DNA of 64,000 nucleotides from Ptiloglossa arizonensis (GCF_051014685.1 NW_027479437.1:60182-124181), one strand, 5' to 3'. Shown: positions 22,572 through 36,500, counted from the stretch's first letter. Notes: generated by a model from the sequence alone, not told the origin. A program made the numbers and translations.

Positions 22572-24612
22572 TTCTGTTGCATCTGAAAGTAGACACTCGC
22601 CCGATTACAACGGTGGGTGTAGTTTTCCCCCAGGCCGTTCTAGTTATTCGTTTCAAACATCAGAACTGCGAAAATTTTGAGTTTCTCAAGCGTTTCTTAT
22701 TTCCAAACTGCCATATCTCGCGAACGGATTGATCAATCCGCAAAATTTCTGTTGCATCTGAAAGTAGAAACTCGCCCGATTACAACGGTATGCGTACTTC
22801 TCCCCTAGGCCGTTCTAGTTATTCATTTCGAGCATCAGAACTGGGGAAATTATGAGTTTCTAAAGCGTTTCTTATCTCCAAACTGCCATGTCTCGCGAAC
22901 GGATTGACCAATCCGCAAAATTTCTGTTGCTTGTGAAAGTAGAAACTCGCCCGATTACAACGGTAGGCGCACTTTTCCCCTAGGCCGTTCTAGTTATTCG
23001 TTTCGAGCATCAGAACTGGTGAAATTTTGAGTTTCTAAAGCGTTTCTTATCTCCAAACTGCCATGTCTCGCGAACGGATTGATCAATCCGCAAAATTTCT
23101 GTTGCTTGTGAAAGTAGAACCTCGCCCGATTACAACGGTATGCGTACTTCTCCCCTAGGCCGTTGTAGTCATTCGTTTCGAGCATCAGAACTGCGAAAAT
23201 TTTGAGTTTCTCAAGCGTTTCTTATCTCCAAACTGCCATATCTCGCGAACGGATTGATCAATCCGCAAAATTTCTGTTGCATCTGAAAGTAAAAACTCGC
23301 CCGATTACAACGGTATGTGTAGTTTTCCCCAAGGCCGTTCCAGTTATTCGTTTCGAGCATCAGAACTGCGAAAATTTCGAGTTTCTCCAGCGTTTCTTAC
23401 ATCCAAACTGCCATATCTCGCGAACGGATTGACCGATCCGCAAAACTTCTGTTGCATCTGAAAGTAGAAACTCGCCCGATTACAACGGTATGTGTAGTTT
23501 TCCCCTAGGCGGTTCTAGTTATTCGTTTCGAGCATCAGAGCTGCGAAAATTTTGAGTTTCTCAAGCGTTTCTTACCTCCAAAATGCCATATCTCGCGAAC
23601 GGATTGACCGATCCGCAAAATTTCTGTTGCATCTGAAAGTAGAATCTCGCCCGATAACAACGGTATGCGTAGTTCTCCCCTAGGCCGTTCTAGTTATTCA
23701 TTTCGAGCTCAGAACTGCGAAAATTTTGAGTTTCTCAAGCGTTTCTTACCTCCAAACTGCCATGTCTCGCGAACGGATTGACCAATCCGCAAAATTTCTG
23801 TTGCTTCTGAAAGTCGAAACTCGCCCGATTACAACGGTATGCGCACTTTTCCCCTAGGCCGTTCTAGTTATTCGTTTCAAACATCAGAACTGCGAAAATT
23901 TTGAGTTTCTCAAGCGTTTCTTACTTCCAAACTGCCGCATCTCGCGAACGGATCGACCAATCCGCAAAATTTCTGTTGCATCTGAGAGTAGAACCTCGGC
24001 CGATTACAACGGTATGTGTAGTTTTCCCCAAGGCCGTTCCAGTTATTCGTTTCGAGCATCAGAACTGCGAAAATTTCGAGTTTCTCCAGCGTTTCTTACA
24101 TCCAAACTGCCATATCTCGCGAACGGATTGACCGATCCGCAAAACTTCTGTTGCATCTGAAAGTAGAAACTCGCCCGATTACAACGGTATGTGTAGTTTT
24201 CCCCTAGGCGGTTCGAGTTATTCGTTTCGAGCATCAGAACTGCGAAAATTTTGAGTTTCTCAAGCGTTTCTTACCTCCAAAATGCCATATCTCGCGAACG
24301 GATTGACCGATCCGCAAAATTTCTGTTGCATCTGAAAGTAGAATCTCGCCCGATTACAACGGTATGCGCACTTTTCCCCTACGCCGTTCTAGTTACTCGT
24401 TTCTAGCATCAGAACTGCGAAAATTTTGAGTTTCTCAAGCGTTTCTTATTTCCAAACTGCCATATCTCGCGAACGGATTGATCAATCCGCAAAATTTCTG
24501 TTGCATCTGAAAGTAGAAACTCGCCCGATTACAACGGTATGCGTACTTCTCCCCTAGGCCGTTCTAGTTATTCATTTCGAGCATCAGAACTGCGAAAATT
24601 TTGAGTTTCTCA
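22572..24612 (+). repeat. Irregular monomers, 22.6-24.6 kb
   Basis: About 12 monomers. Variants include AACTGGGGAAATTATGAG (22,840) and AACTGGTGAAATTTTG (23,015), TTGCTTGTGAAAG, and CCCCAAGG monomers spaced 699 and 875 bases apart. The 699 reflects the one-base deletion near 23,709. Several of these types recur at 40.4-40.8 kb and 45.3-45.7 kb. Confidence 0.8.
23622..23795 (+). repeat. 174-bp monomer with one A deleted
   Basis: TTTCGAGCATCAG reads TTTCGAGCTCAG at 23,701-23,712. This is a private single-base deletion, not seen in other copies. Confidence 0.93.
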
Positions 24613-25312
24613 AGCGTTTCTTACCTCCAAACTGCCATGTCTCGCGAACGGATTGACCAATCCGCAAAATTTCTGTTGCTTCTGAAAGTCGAAACTCGCC
24701 CGATTACAACGGTATGCGCACTTTTCCCCTAGGCCGTTCTAGTTATTCGTTTCAAACATCAGAACTGCGAAAATTTTGAGTTTCTCAAGCGTTTCTTATC
24801 TCCAAACTGCCATATCTCGCGAACGGATTGATCAATCCGCAAAATTTCTGTTGCATCTGAAAGTAGAAACTCGCCCGATTACAACGGTATGTGTAGTTTT
24901 CCCCAAGGCCGTTCCAGTTATTCGTTTCGAGCATCAGAACTGCGAAAATTTCGAGTTTCTCCAGCGTTTCTTACATCCAAACTGCCATATCTCGCGAACG
25001 GATTGACCGATCCGCAAAACTTCTGTTGCATCTGAAAGTAGAAACTCGCCCGATTACAACGGTATGTGTAGTTTTCCCCTAGGCGGTTCTAGTTATTCGT
25101 TTCGAGCATCAGAACTGCGAAAATTTTGAGTTTCTCAAGCGTTTCTTACCTCCAAAATGCCATATCTCGCGAACGGATTGACCGATCCGCAATATTTCTG
25201 TTGCATCTGAAAGTAGAAACTCGCCCGATTACAACGGAATGTGTAGTTTTCCCCAAGGCCGTTCCAGTTATTCGTTTCGAGCATCAGAACTGCGAAAATT
25301 TCGAGTTTCTCT
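24613..25312 (+). repeat. 4-monomer (700 bp) HOR copy 1
   Basis: It appears identical over its length to the next 700 bases. Its monomers include one with GTCGAAACTCG after TTGCTTCTGAAA, one with CCCCAAGG and CTCCAGCG, one with CCAAAATGCC and CGCAATATTTC, and one with CAACGGAATGTG. A looser relative starts 875 bases upstream near 23,746. Confidence 0.9.
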
Positions 25313-26012
25313 AGCGTTTCTTACCTCCAAACTGCCATGTCTCGCGAACGGATTGACCAATCCGCAAAATTTCTGTTGCTTCTGAAAGTCGAAACTCGCC
25401 CGATTACAACGGTATGCGCACTTTTCCCCTAGGCCGTTCTAGTTATTCGTTTCAAACATCAGAACTGCGAAAATTTTGAGTTTCTCAAGCGTTTCTTATC
25501 TCCAAACTGCCATATCTCGCGAACGGATTGATCAATCCGCAAAATTTCTGTTGCATCTGAAAGTAGAAACTCGCCCGATTACAACGGTATGTGTAGTTTT
25601 CCCCAAGGCCGTTCCAGTTATTCGTTTCGAGCATCAGAACTGCGAAAATTTCGAGTTTCTCCAGCGTTTCTTACATCCAAACTGCCATATCTCGCGAACG
25701 GATTGACCGATCCGCAAAACTTCTGTTGCATCTGAAAGTAGAAACTCGCCCGATTACAACGGTATGTGTAGTTTTCCCCTAGGCGGTTCTAGTTATTCGT
25801 TTCGAGCATCAGAACTGCGAAAATTTTGAGTTTCTCAAGCGTTTCTTACCTCCAAAATGCCATATCTCGCGAACGGATTGACCGATCCGCAATATTTCTG
25901 TTGCATCTGAAAGTAGAAACTCGCCCGATTACAACGGAATGTGTAGTTTTCCCCAAGGCCGTTCCAGTTATTCGTTTCGAGCATCAGAACTGCGAAAATT
26001 TCGAGTTTCTCT
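25313..26012 (+). repeat. 4-monomer (700 bp) HOR copy 2
   Basis: Tandem duplicate of the preceding block. After about 26,020 it parts from copy 1 (CTTACATCC against CTTACCTCC), so the duplication junction lies in the conserved CTCTAGCGTTTCTTAC stretch. Confidence 0.9.
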
Positions 26013-27964
26013 AGCGTTTCTTACATCCAAACTGCCATATCTCGCGAACGGATTGACCGATCCGCAAAATTTCTGTTGCATCTGAAAGTAGACACTCGCC
26101 CGATTACAACGGTATACGTACTTCTCCCCTAGGCCGTTCTAGTCATTCGTTTCGAGCATCAGAACTGCGAAAATTTTGAGTTTCTCAAGCGTTTCTTACT
26201 TCCAAACTGCCGCATCTCGCGAACGGATCGACCAATCCGCAAAATTTCTGTTGCATCTGAAAGTAGAAACTCGCCCGATTACAACGGTATGTGTAGTTTT
26301 CCCCTAGGCCGTTCCAGCTATTCGTTTCGAGCATCAGAACTGCGAAAATTTCGAGTTTCTCGAGCGTTTCTTACATCCAAACGGCCATATCTCGCGAACG
26401 GATTGACCAATCCGCAAAATTTCTGTTGAATTTGAAAGTAGAAACTCGCCCGATTACAACGATATGCGCACTTTTCCCCTGGGCCGTTCTAGTTATTCGT
26501 TTCGAGCATCAGAACTGCGAAAATTTTGAGTTTCTAAAGCGTTTCTTATCTCCAAACTGTCATGTCTCGCGAACGGATAGATCAATCCGCAAAATTTCTG
26601 TTGCTTGTGAAAGTAGAAACTCGCCCGATTACAACGGTATGCGCACTTTTCCCCTAGGCCGTTCTAGTTATTCGTTTCAAGCATTAGAACTGCGCAAATT
26701 ATGAGTTTCTCAAGCGTTTCTTACCTCCAAACTGCCATATCTCGCGAACGCATTGATCAATCCGCAAAATTTCTGTTGCATCTGAAAGTAGAAACTCGCT
26801 CGATTACAACGGTATGCGCACTTTTCCCCTAGGCCGTTCTAGTTATTCGTTTCAAGCATTAGAACTGCGCAAATTATGAGTTTCTCAAGCGTTTCTTACC
26901 TCCAAACTGCCATATCTCGCGAACGCATTGATCAATCCGCAAAATTTCTGTTGCATCTGAAAGTAGAAACTCGCTCGATTACAACGGTATGCGCACTTTT
27001 CCCCTAGGCGGTTCTAGTCATTCGTTTCGAGCATCAGAACTGCGAAAATTTTGAGTTTCTCAAGCGTTTCTTACCTCCAAACTGCCATATCTCGCGAACG
27101 GATTGACCGATCCGCAAAATTTCTGTTGCATCTGAAAGTAGACATTCGCCCGATTACAACGGTATGCCCACTTTTCCCCTAGGCCGTTCTAGTTATTCGC
27201 TTCGAGCATCAGAACTGCGAAAATTTTGAGTTTCTCGAGCGTTTCTTACATCCAAACGGCCATATCTCGCGAACGGATTGACCAATCCGCAAAATTTCTG
27301 TTGAATTTGAAAGTAGAAACTCGCTCGATTACAACGATATGCGCACTTTTCCCCTGGGCCGTTCTAGTTATTCGTTTCGAGCATCAGAACTGCGAAAATT
27401 TTGAGTTTCTAAAGCGTTTCTTATCTCCAAACTGCCATGTCTCGCGAACGGATTGATCAATCCGCAAAATTTCTGTTGCTTGTGAAAGTAGAAACTCGCC
27501 CGATTACAACGGTATGCGCACTTTTCCCCTAGGCCGTTCTAGTTATTCGTTTCAAGCATTAGAACTGCGCAAATTGTGAGTTTCTCAAGCGTTTCTTACC
27601 TCCAAACTGCCATATCTCGCGAACGCATTGATCAATCCGCAAAATTTCTGTTGCATCTGAAAGTAGAAACTCGCTCGATTACAACGGTATGCGCACTTTT
27701 CCCCTAGGCCGTTCTAGTTATTCGCTTCGAGCATCAGAACTGCGAAAATTTTGAGTTTCTCGAGCGTTTCTTACATCGAAACGGCCATATCTCGCGAACG
27801 GATTGTCCAATCCGCAAAATTTCTGTTGAATTTGAAAGTAGAAACTCGCCCGATTACAACGATATGCGCACTTTTCCTCTGGGCCGTTCTAGTTATTCGT
27901 TTCGAGCATCAGAACTGCGAAAATTTTGAGTTTCTAAAGCGTTTCTTATCTCCAAACTGCCATG
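26013..27964 (+). repeat. Local 1-, 3- and 5-monomer repeats
   Basis: The marker TTGAATTTGAAAG occurs at 26,426, 27,301 and 27,826, spacings of 875 and 525 bp. A single monomer with TTCAAGCATTAG and AACGCATTGATC is duplicated directly (units starting about 26,641 and 26,816). The 525-bp copies differ by a few substitutions, for example ACATCCAA against ACATCGAA near 27,248 and 27,773. Confidence 0.85.
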
Positions 27965-30900
27965 TCTCGCGAACGGATTGATCAATCCGCAAAATTTCTG
28001 TTGCTTGTGAAAGTAGAAACTCGCCCGATTACAACGGTATGCGCACTTTTCCCCTAGGCCGTTCTAGTTATTCGTTTCAAGCATTAGAACTGCGCAAATT
28101 ATGAGTTTCTCAAGCGTTTCTTACCTCCAAACTACCATATCTGGCGAACGGATTGATCAATCCGCAAAATTTCTGTTGCATCTGAAAGTAGAAACTCGCC
28201 CGATTACAACGGTATGCGCACTTTTCCCCTAGGCGGTTCTAGTCATTCGTTTCGGACATCAGAACTGCGAAAATTTTGAGTTTCTCAAGCGTTTCTTACC
28301 TCCAAACTGCCACATCTCGCGAACGGATTGACCAATTCGCAAAATTTCAGTTGCATCTGAAAGTAGAAACTCGCCCGATTACAACGGTATGTGTAGTTTT
28401 CCCCAAGGCCGTTCCAGTTATTCGTTTCGAGCATCAGAACTGCGAAAATTTCGAGTTTCTCTAGCGTTTCTTACATCCAAACTGCCATATCTCGCGAACG
28501 GATTGACCGATCCGCAAAATTTCTGTTGCATCTGAAAGTAGACACTCGCCCGATTACAACGGTGTACGTACTTCTCCCCTAGGCCGTTCTAGTCATTCGT
28601 TTCGAGCATCAGAACTGCGAAAATTTTGAGTTTCTCAAGCGTTTCTTACATCCAAACTGCCATATCTCGCGAACGGATTGACCAATCCGCAAAATTTCTG
28701 TTGCTTCTGAAAGTAGAATCTCGCCCGATTACAACGGTATGTGTAGTTTTCCCCAAGGCCGTTCCAGTTATTCGTTTCGAGCATCAGAACTGCGAAAATT
28801 TTGAGTTTCTAAAGCGTTTCTTATCTCCAAACTGTCATGTCTCGCGAACGGATAGATCAATCCGCAAAATTTCTGTTGCTTGTGAAAGTAGAAACTCGCC
28901 CGATTACAACGGTATGCGCACTTTTCCCCTAGGCCGTTCTAGTTATTCGTTTCAAGCATTAGAACTGCGCAAATTATGAGTTTCTCAAGCGTTTCTTACC
29001 TCCAAACTGCCATATCTCGCGAACGCATTGATCAATCCGCAAAATTTCTGTTGCATCTGAAAGTAGAAACTCGCCCGATTACAACGGTAGGCGTAGTTTT
29101 CCCCTAGGCCGTTCTAGTTATTCGTTTCGAGCATCAGAACTGCGAAAATTTTGAGTTTCTCAAGCGTTTCTTACTTCCAAACAGCCGCATCTCGCGAACG
29201 GATCGACCAATCCGCAAAATTTCTGTTGCATCTGAAAGTAGAAACTCGCCCGATTACAACGGTATGCGCACTTTTCCCCTAGGCGGTTCTAGTTATACGT
29301 TTCGAGCATCAGAACTGCGAAAATTTTGAGTTTCTCTAGCGTTTCTTACATCCAAACTGCCATATCTCGCGAACGGATTGACCGATCCGCAAAATTTCTG
29401 TTGCATCTGAAAGTAGACACTCGCCGGATTACAACGGTATGCGTACTTCTCCCCTAGGCCGTCCTAGTCATTCGTTCCGAGCATCAGAACTGCGAAAATT
29501 TTGAGTTTCTCAAGCGTTTCTTATCTCCAAACTGCCATATCTCGCGAACGGATTGATCAATCCGCAAAATTTCTGTTGCATCTGAAAGTAGAAACTCACC
29601 CGATTACAACGGTATGCGCACTTTTCCCCTAGGCGGTTCTAGTTATTCGTTTCGAGCATCAGAACTGCGAAAATTTTGAGTTTCTCAAGCGTTTCTTACC
29701 TCCAAACTGCCACATCTCGCGAACGGATTGACCAATCCGCAAAATTTCTGTTGCATCTGAAAGTAGAGACTCGCCCGATTACAACGGTATGTGTAGTTTT
29801 CCCCTAGGCCGGTCCAGTTATTCGTTTCGAGCATCAGAACTGCGAAAATTTCGAGTTTCTCTAGCGTTTCTTACATCCAAACTGCCATATCTCGCGAACG
29901 GATTGACCGATCCGCAAAATTTCTGTTGCATCTGAAAGTAGACACTCGCCAGATTACAACGGTATGCGTACTTCTCCCCTAGGCCGTTCTAGTCATTCGT
30001 TTCGAGCTTCAGAACTGCGAAAATTTTGAGTTTCTCAAGCGTTTCTTACTTCCAAACTGCCGCATCTCGCGAACGGATCGACCGATCCGCAAAATTTCTG
30101 TTGCATCTGAAAGTAGACACTCGCCAGATTACAACGGTATGTGTAGTTTTCCCCTAGGCCGTTCCAGCTATTCGTTTCGAGCATCAGAACTGCGAAAATT
30201 TTGAGTTTCTCAAGCGTTTCTTATTTCCAAACTGCCATATCTCGCGAACGGATCGACCAATCCGCAAAATTTCTGTTGCATCTGAAAGTAGAAACTCGCC
30301 CGATTACAACGGTATGCCCACTTTTCCCCTAGGCCGTTCTAGTTATTCGTTTCAAGCATCTGAACTGCGCAAATTTTGAGTTTCTCAAGCGTTTCTTACC
30401 TTCAAACTGCCATATCTCGCGAACGGATTGACCGATCCGCAAAATTTCTGTTGCATCTGAAAGTAGAATCTCGACCGATTACAACGCTATGCGCACTTTT
30501 CCCCTACGCCGTTCTAGTTACTCGTTTCTAGCATCAGAACTGCGAAAATTGTAAGTTTCTCAAGCGTTTCTTATTTCCAAACTGCCATATCTCGCGAACG
30601 GATCGACCAATCCGCAAAATTTCTGTTGCATCTGAAAGTAGAAACTCGCCCGATTACAACGGTATGTGTAGTATTCCCCTAGGCCGTTCCAGCTATTCGT
30701 TTCGAGCATCAGATCTGCGAAAATTTTGAGTTTCTCAAGCGTTTCTTACATCCAAACTGCCATATCTCGCGAACGGATTGACCAATCCGCAAAATTTCTG
30801 TTGCATCTGAAAGTAGAGACTCGCCCGATTACAACGGTATACGTACGTCTCCCCTAGGCCGTTCTAGTCATTCGTTTCGAGCATCAGAACTGCGAAAATT

Positions 30901-33564
30901 TTGAGTTTCTCAAGTGTTTCTTATCTCCAAACTGCCATATCTCGCGAACGGATTGATCAATCCGAAAAATAACTGTTGCATCTGAAAGTAGAAACTCGCC
31001 CGATTACAACGGTATGCGCACTTTTCCCCTAGGCGGTTCTAGTTATTCGTTTCGAGCATCAGAACTGCGAAAATTTTGAGTTTCTCAAGCGTTTCTTACT
31101 TCCAAACTGCCGCATCTCGCGAACGGATCGACCAATCCGCAAAATTTCTGTTGCATCTGAAAGTAGAAACTCGCCCGATTACAACGGTATGCCCACTTTT
31201 CCCCTAGGCCATTCCAGTTATTCGTTTCGAGCATCAGAACTGCGAAAATTTTGAGTTTCTAAAGCGTTGCTTATCTCCAAACTGCCATATCTCGCGAACG
31301 GATTGACCGATCCGCAAAATTTCTGTTGCATCTGAAAGTAGACACTCGCCCGATTACAACGGTATACGTACTTCTCCCCTAGGCCGTTCTAGTCATTCGT
31401 TTCGAGCATCAGAACTGCGAAAATTTTGAGTTTCTCAAGCCTTTCTTATCTCCAAACTGCCATATCTCGCGAACGGATTGATGAATCCGCAAAATTTCTG
31501 TTGCATCTGAAAGTAGAAACTCGCCCGATTACAAGGGTATGCGCACTTTTCCCCTAGGCGGTTCTAGTTATACGTTTCGAGCATCAGAACTGCGAAAATT
31601 TTGAGTTTCTCAAGCGTTTCTTACCTCCAAACTGCCATATCTCGCGAACGGATTGACCAATCCGCAAAATTTCTGTTGCATCTGAATGTAGAAACTCGCC
31701 CGATTACAACGGTATGTGTAGTTTTCCCCTAGGCCGTTCCAGTTATTCGTTTCGAGCATCAGAACTGCGAAAATTTCGAGTTTCTCAAGCGTTTCTTGCA
31801 TCCAAACTGCCATATCTCGCGAACGGATTGACCGATCCGCAAAATTTCTGTTGCATCTGAAAGTAGACATTCGCCCGATTACAACGGTATGCCCACTTTT
31901 CCCCTAGGCCGTTCTAGTTATTCGTTTCAAGCATCAGAACTGCGCAAATTTTGAGTCTCTCAAGCGTTTCTTACCTTCAAACTGCCATATCTCGCGAACG
32001 GATTGACCGATCCGCAAAATTTCTGTTGCATCTGAAAGTAGAATCTCGACCGATTACAACGCTATGCGCACTTTTCCCCTACGCCGTTCTAGTTACTCGT
32101 TTCTAGCATCAGAACTGCGAAAATTTTGAGTTTCTCGAGCGTTTCTTATTTCCAAACTGCCATATCTCGCGAACGGATCGACCAATCCGCAAAATTTCTG
32201 TTGCATCTGAAAGTAGAAACTCGCCCGATTACAACGGTATGTGTAGTTTTCCCCAAGGCCGTTCCAGTTATTCGTTTCGAGCATCAGAACTGCGAAAATT
32301 TCGAGTTTCTCAAGCGTTTCTTACATCCAAACTGCCATATCTCGCGAACGGATCGACCAATCCGCAAAATTTCTGTTGCATCTGAAAGTAGAGACTCGCC
32401 CGATTACAACGGTATGTGTACTTTTCCCCTAGGCCGTTCCAGTTATTCGTTTCGAGCATCAGAACTGCGAAAATTGTAAGTTTCTCAAGCGTTTCTTATT
32501 TCCAAACTGCCATATCTCGCGAACGGATTGACCGATCCGCAAAATTTCTGTTGCATCTGAAAGTAGAATCTCGACCGATTACAACGCTATGCGCACTTTT
32601 CCCCTACGCCGTTCTAGTTACTCGTTTCTAGCATCAGAACTGCGAAAATTTTGAGTTTCTCGAGCGTTTCTTATTTCCAAACTGCCATATCTCGCGAACG
32701 GATCGACCAATCCGCAAAATTTCTGTTGCATCTGAAAGTAGAAACTCGCCCGATTACAACGGTATGTGTAGTTTTCCCCAAGGCCGTTCCAGTTATTCGT
32801 TTCGAGCATCAGAACTGCGAAAATTTCGAGTTTCTCAAGCGTTTCTTACATCCAAACTGCCATATCTCGCGAACGGATCGACCAATCCGCAAAATTTCTG
32901 TTGCATCTGAAAGTAGAGACTCGCCCGATTACAACGGTATGTGTACTTTTCCCCTAGGCCGTTCCAGTTATTCGTTTCGAGCATCAGAACTGCGAAAATT
33001 TCGAGTTTCTCAAGCGTTTCTTGCATCCAAACTGCCATATCTCGCGAACGGATTGACCGATCCGCAAAATTTCTGTTGCATCTGAAAGTAGACATTCGCC
33101 CGATTACAAAGGTATGCCCACTTTTCCCCTAGGCCGTTCTAGTTATTCGTTTCAAGCATCAGAACTGCGCAAATTTTGAGTTTCTCAAGCGTTTCTTACC
33201 TTCAAACTGCCATATCTTGCGAACGGATTGACCGATCCGCAAAATTTCTGTTGCATCTGAAAGTAGACATTCGCCCGATTACAACGGTATGCCCACTTTT
33301 CCCCTAGGCCGTTCTAGTTATTCGTTTCAAGCATTAGAACTGCGCAAATTTTGAGTTTCTCAAGCGTTTCTTACCTCCAAACTGCCGCATCTCGCGAACG
33401 GATCGACCAATCCGCAAAATTTCTGTTGCATGTGAAAGTAGAAACGCGCCCGATTACAACGGTATGTGTAGTTTTCCCCTAGGCCGTTCTGGTCATTCGT
33501 TTCGAGCATCAGAACTGCGAAAATTTTGAGTTTCACAAGCGTTTCTTATCTCCAAACTGCCATA
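27965..33564 (+). repeat. 32-monomer (5,600 bp) HOR copy 1
   Basis: It repeats at +5,600 with near identity; the only difference I noticed is T at 33,516 against A at 39,116. It contains an A-like run at 30,446-31,845 that lacks A5-A7, and two tandem B-type segments (32,126 and 32,651). Private markers are CTACCATATCTGGCGAAC (28,132), AAATTTCAGTTGC (28,345) and AAAAATAACTG (30,965), each shared only by the two copies. Confidence 0.94.
30074..30089 (+). other. Dyad with both arms changed (compensated form)
   Basis: CGGATCGACCGATCCG carries the two substitutions that each break pairing when alone, and together they restore fully complementary 7-bp arms. The same form occurs at 35,674-35,689 as the duplicate copy in the 5,600-bp tandem duplication, so it is one event counted twice. 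Chance recombination between the two common variants would also create it. Confidence 0.8.
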
Positions 33565-36500
33565 TCTCGCGAACGGATTGATCAATCCGCAAAATTTCTG
33601 TTGCTTGTGAAAGTAGAAACTCGCCCGATTACAACGGTATGCGCACTTTTCCCCTAGGCCGTTCTAGTTATTCGTTTCAAGCATTAGAACTGCGCAAATT
33701 ATGAGTTTCTCAAGCGTTTCTTACCTCCAAACTACCATATCTGGCGAACGGATTGATCAATCCGCAAAATTTCTGTTGCATCTGAAAGTAGAAACTCGCC
33801 CGATTACAACGGTATGCGCACTTTTCCCCTAGGCGGTTCTAGTCATTCGTTTCGGACATCAGAACTGCGAAAATTTTGAGTTTCTCAAGCGTTTCTTACC
33901 TCCAAACTGCCACATCTCGCGAACGGATTGACCAATTCGCAAAATTTCAGTTGCATCTGAAAGTAGAAACTCGCCCGATTACAACGGTATGTGTAGTTTT
34001 CCCCAAGGCCGTTCCAGTTATTCGTTTCGAGCATCAGAACTGCGAAAATTTCGAGTTTCTCTAGCGTTTCTTACATCCAAACTGCCATATCTCGCGAACG
34101 GATTGACCGATCCGCAAAATTTCTGTTGCATCTGAAAGTAGACACTCGCCCGATTACAACGGTGTACGTACTTCTCCCCTAGGCCGTTCTAGTCATTCGT
34201 TTCGAGCATCAGAACTGCGAAAATTTTGAGTTTCTCAAGCGTTTCTTACATCCAAACTGCCATATCTCGCGAACGGATTGACCAATCCGCAAAATTTCTG
34301 TTGCTTCTGAAAGTAGAATCTCGCCCGATTACAACGGTATGTGTAGTTTTCCCCAAGGCCGTTCCAGTTATTCGTTTCGAGCATCAGAACTGCGAAAATT
34401 TTGAGTTTCTAAAGCGTTTCTTATCTCCAAACTGTCATGTCTCGCGAACGGATAGATCAATCCGCAAAATTTCTGTTGCTTGTGAAAGTAGAAACTCGCC
34501 CGATTACAACGGTATGCGCACTTTTCCCCTAGGCCGTTCTAGTTATTCGTTTCAAGCATTAGAACTGCGCAAATTATGAGTTTCTCAAGCGTTTCTTACC
34601 TCCAAACTGCCATATCTCGCGAACGCATTGATCAATCCGCAAAATTTCTGTTGCATCTGAAAGTAGAAACTCGCCCGATTACAACGGTAGGCGTAGTTTT
34701 CCCCTAGGCCGTTCTAGTTATTCGTTTCGAGCATCAGAACTGCGAAAATTTTGAGTTTCTCAAGCGTTTCTTACTTCCAAACAGCCGCATCTCGCGAACG
34801 GATCGACCAATCCGCAAAATTTCTGTTGCATCTGAAAGTAGAAACTCGCCCGATTACAACGGTATGCGCACTTTTCCCCTAGGCGGTTCTAGTTATACGT
34901 TTCGAGCATCAGAACTGCGAAAATTTTGAGTTTCTCTAGCGTTTCTTACATCCAAACTGCCATATCTCGCGAACGGATTGACCGATCCGCAAAATTTCTG
35001 TTGCATCTGAAAGTAGACACTCGCCGGATTACAACGGTATGCGTACTTCTCCCCTAGGCCGTCCTAGTCATTCGTTCCGAGCATCAGAACTGCGAAAATT
35101 TTGAGTTTCTCAAGCGTTTCTTATCTCCAAACTGCCATATCTCGCGAACGGATTGATCAATCCGCAAAATTTCTGTTGCATCTGAAAGTAGAAACTCACC
35201 CGATTACAACGGTATGCGCACTTTTCCCCTAGGCGGTTCTAGTTATTCGTTTCGAGCATCAGAACTGCGAAAATTTTGAGTTTCTCAAGCGTTTCTTACC
35301 TCCAAACTGCCACATCTCGCGAACGGATTGACCAATCCGCAAAATTTCTGTTGCATCTGAAAGTAGAGACTCGCCCGATTACAACGGTATGTGTAGTTTT
35401 CCCCTAGGCCGGTCCAGTTATTCGTTTCGAGCATCAGAACTGCGAAAATTTCGAGTTTCTCTAGCGTTTCTTACATCCAAACTGCCATATCTCGCGAACG
35501 GATTGACCGATCCGCAAAATTTCTGTTGCATCTGAAAGTAGACACTCGCCAGATTACAACGGTATGCGTACTTCTCCCCTAGGCCGTTCTAGTCATTCGT
35601 TTCGAGCTTCAGAACTGCGAAAATTTTGAGTTTCTCAAGCGTTTCTTACTTCCAAACTGCCGCATCTCGCGAACGGATCGACCGATCCGCAAAATTTCTG
35701 TTGCATCTGAAAGTAGACACTCGCCAGATTACAACGGTATGTGTAGTTTTCCCCTAGGCCGTTCCAGCTATTCGTTTCGAGCATCAGAACTGCGAAAATT
35801 TTGAGTTTCTCAAGCGTTTCTTATTTCCAAACTGCCATATCTCGCGAACGGATCGACCAATCCGCAAAATTTCTGTTGCATCTGAAAGTAGAAACTCGCC
35901 CGATTACAACGGTATGCCCACTTTTCCCCTAGGCCGTTCTAGTTATTCGTTTCAAGCATCTGAACTGCGCAAATTTTGAGTTTCTCAAGCGTTTCTTACC
36001 TTCAAACTGCCATATCTCGCGAACGGATTGACCGATCCGCAAAATTTCTGTTGCATCTGAAAGTAGAATCTCGACCGATTACAACGCTATGCGCACTTTT
36101 CCCCTACGCCGTTCTAGTTACTCGTTTCTAGCATCAGAACTGCGAAAATTGTAAGTTTCTCAAGCGTTTCTTATTTCCAAACTGCCATATCTCGCGAACG
36201 GATCGACCAATCCGCAAAATTTCTGTTGCATCTGAAAGTAGAAACTCGCCCGATTACAACGGTATGTGTAGTATTCCCCTAGGCCGTTCCAGCTATTCGT
36301 TTCGAGCATCAGATCTGCGAAAATTTTGAGTTTCTCAAGCGTTTCTTACATCCAAACTGCCATATCTCGCGAACGGATTGACCAATCCGCAAAATTTCTG
36401 TTGCATCTGAAAGTAGAGACTCGCCCGATTACAACGGTATACGTACGTCTCCCCTAGGCCGTTCTAGTCATTCGTTTCGAGCATCAGAACTGCGAAAATT

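Noticed and set aside
24211..24221. Pol III B-box-like GGTTCGAGTTA
   Set aside because: It arises from one substitution in one monomer, the second half does not fit, and no A box or tRNA-like fold was found.
32651..33085. 144-codon open frame, with copies at 5,354, 38,251 and 54,000
   Set aside because: It extends because AAAATTTCGAG in two monomers removes the TGA present in AAAATTTTGAG. The product repeats the same satellite-derived string in shifted frames, and open frames of similar length overlap on the other strand.
32835..33095. Minus-strand open frames of 63-86 codons, many copies
   Set aside because: Reverse translation of the same monomers. No independent coding signal was seen.
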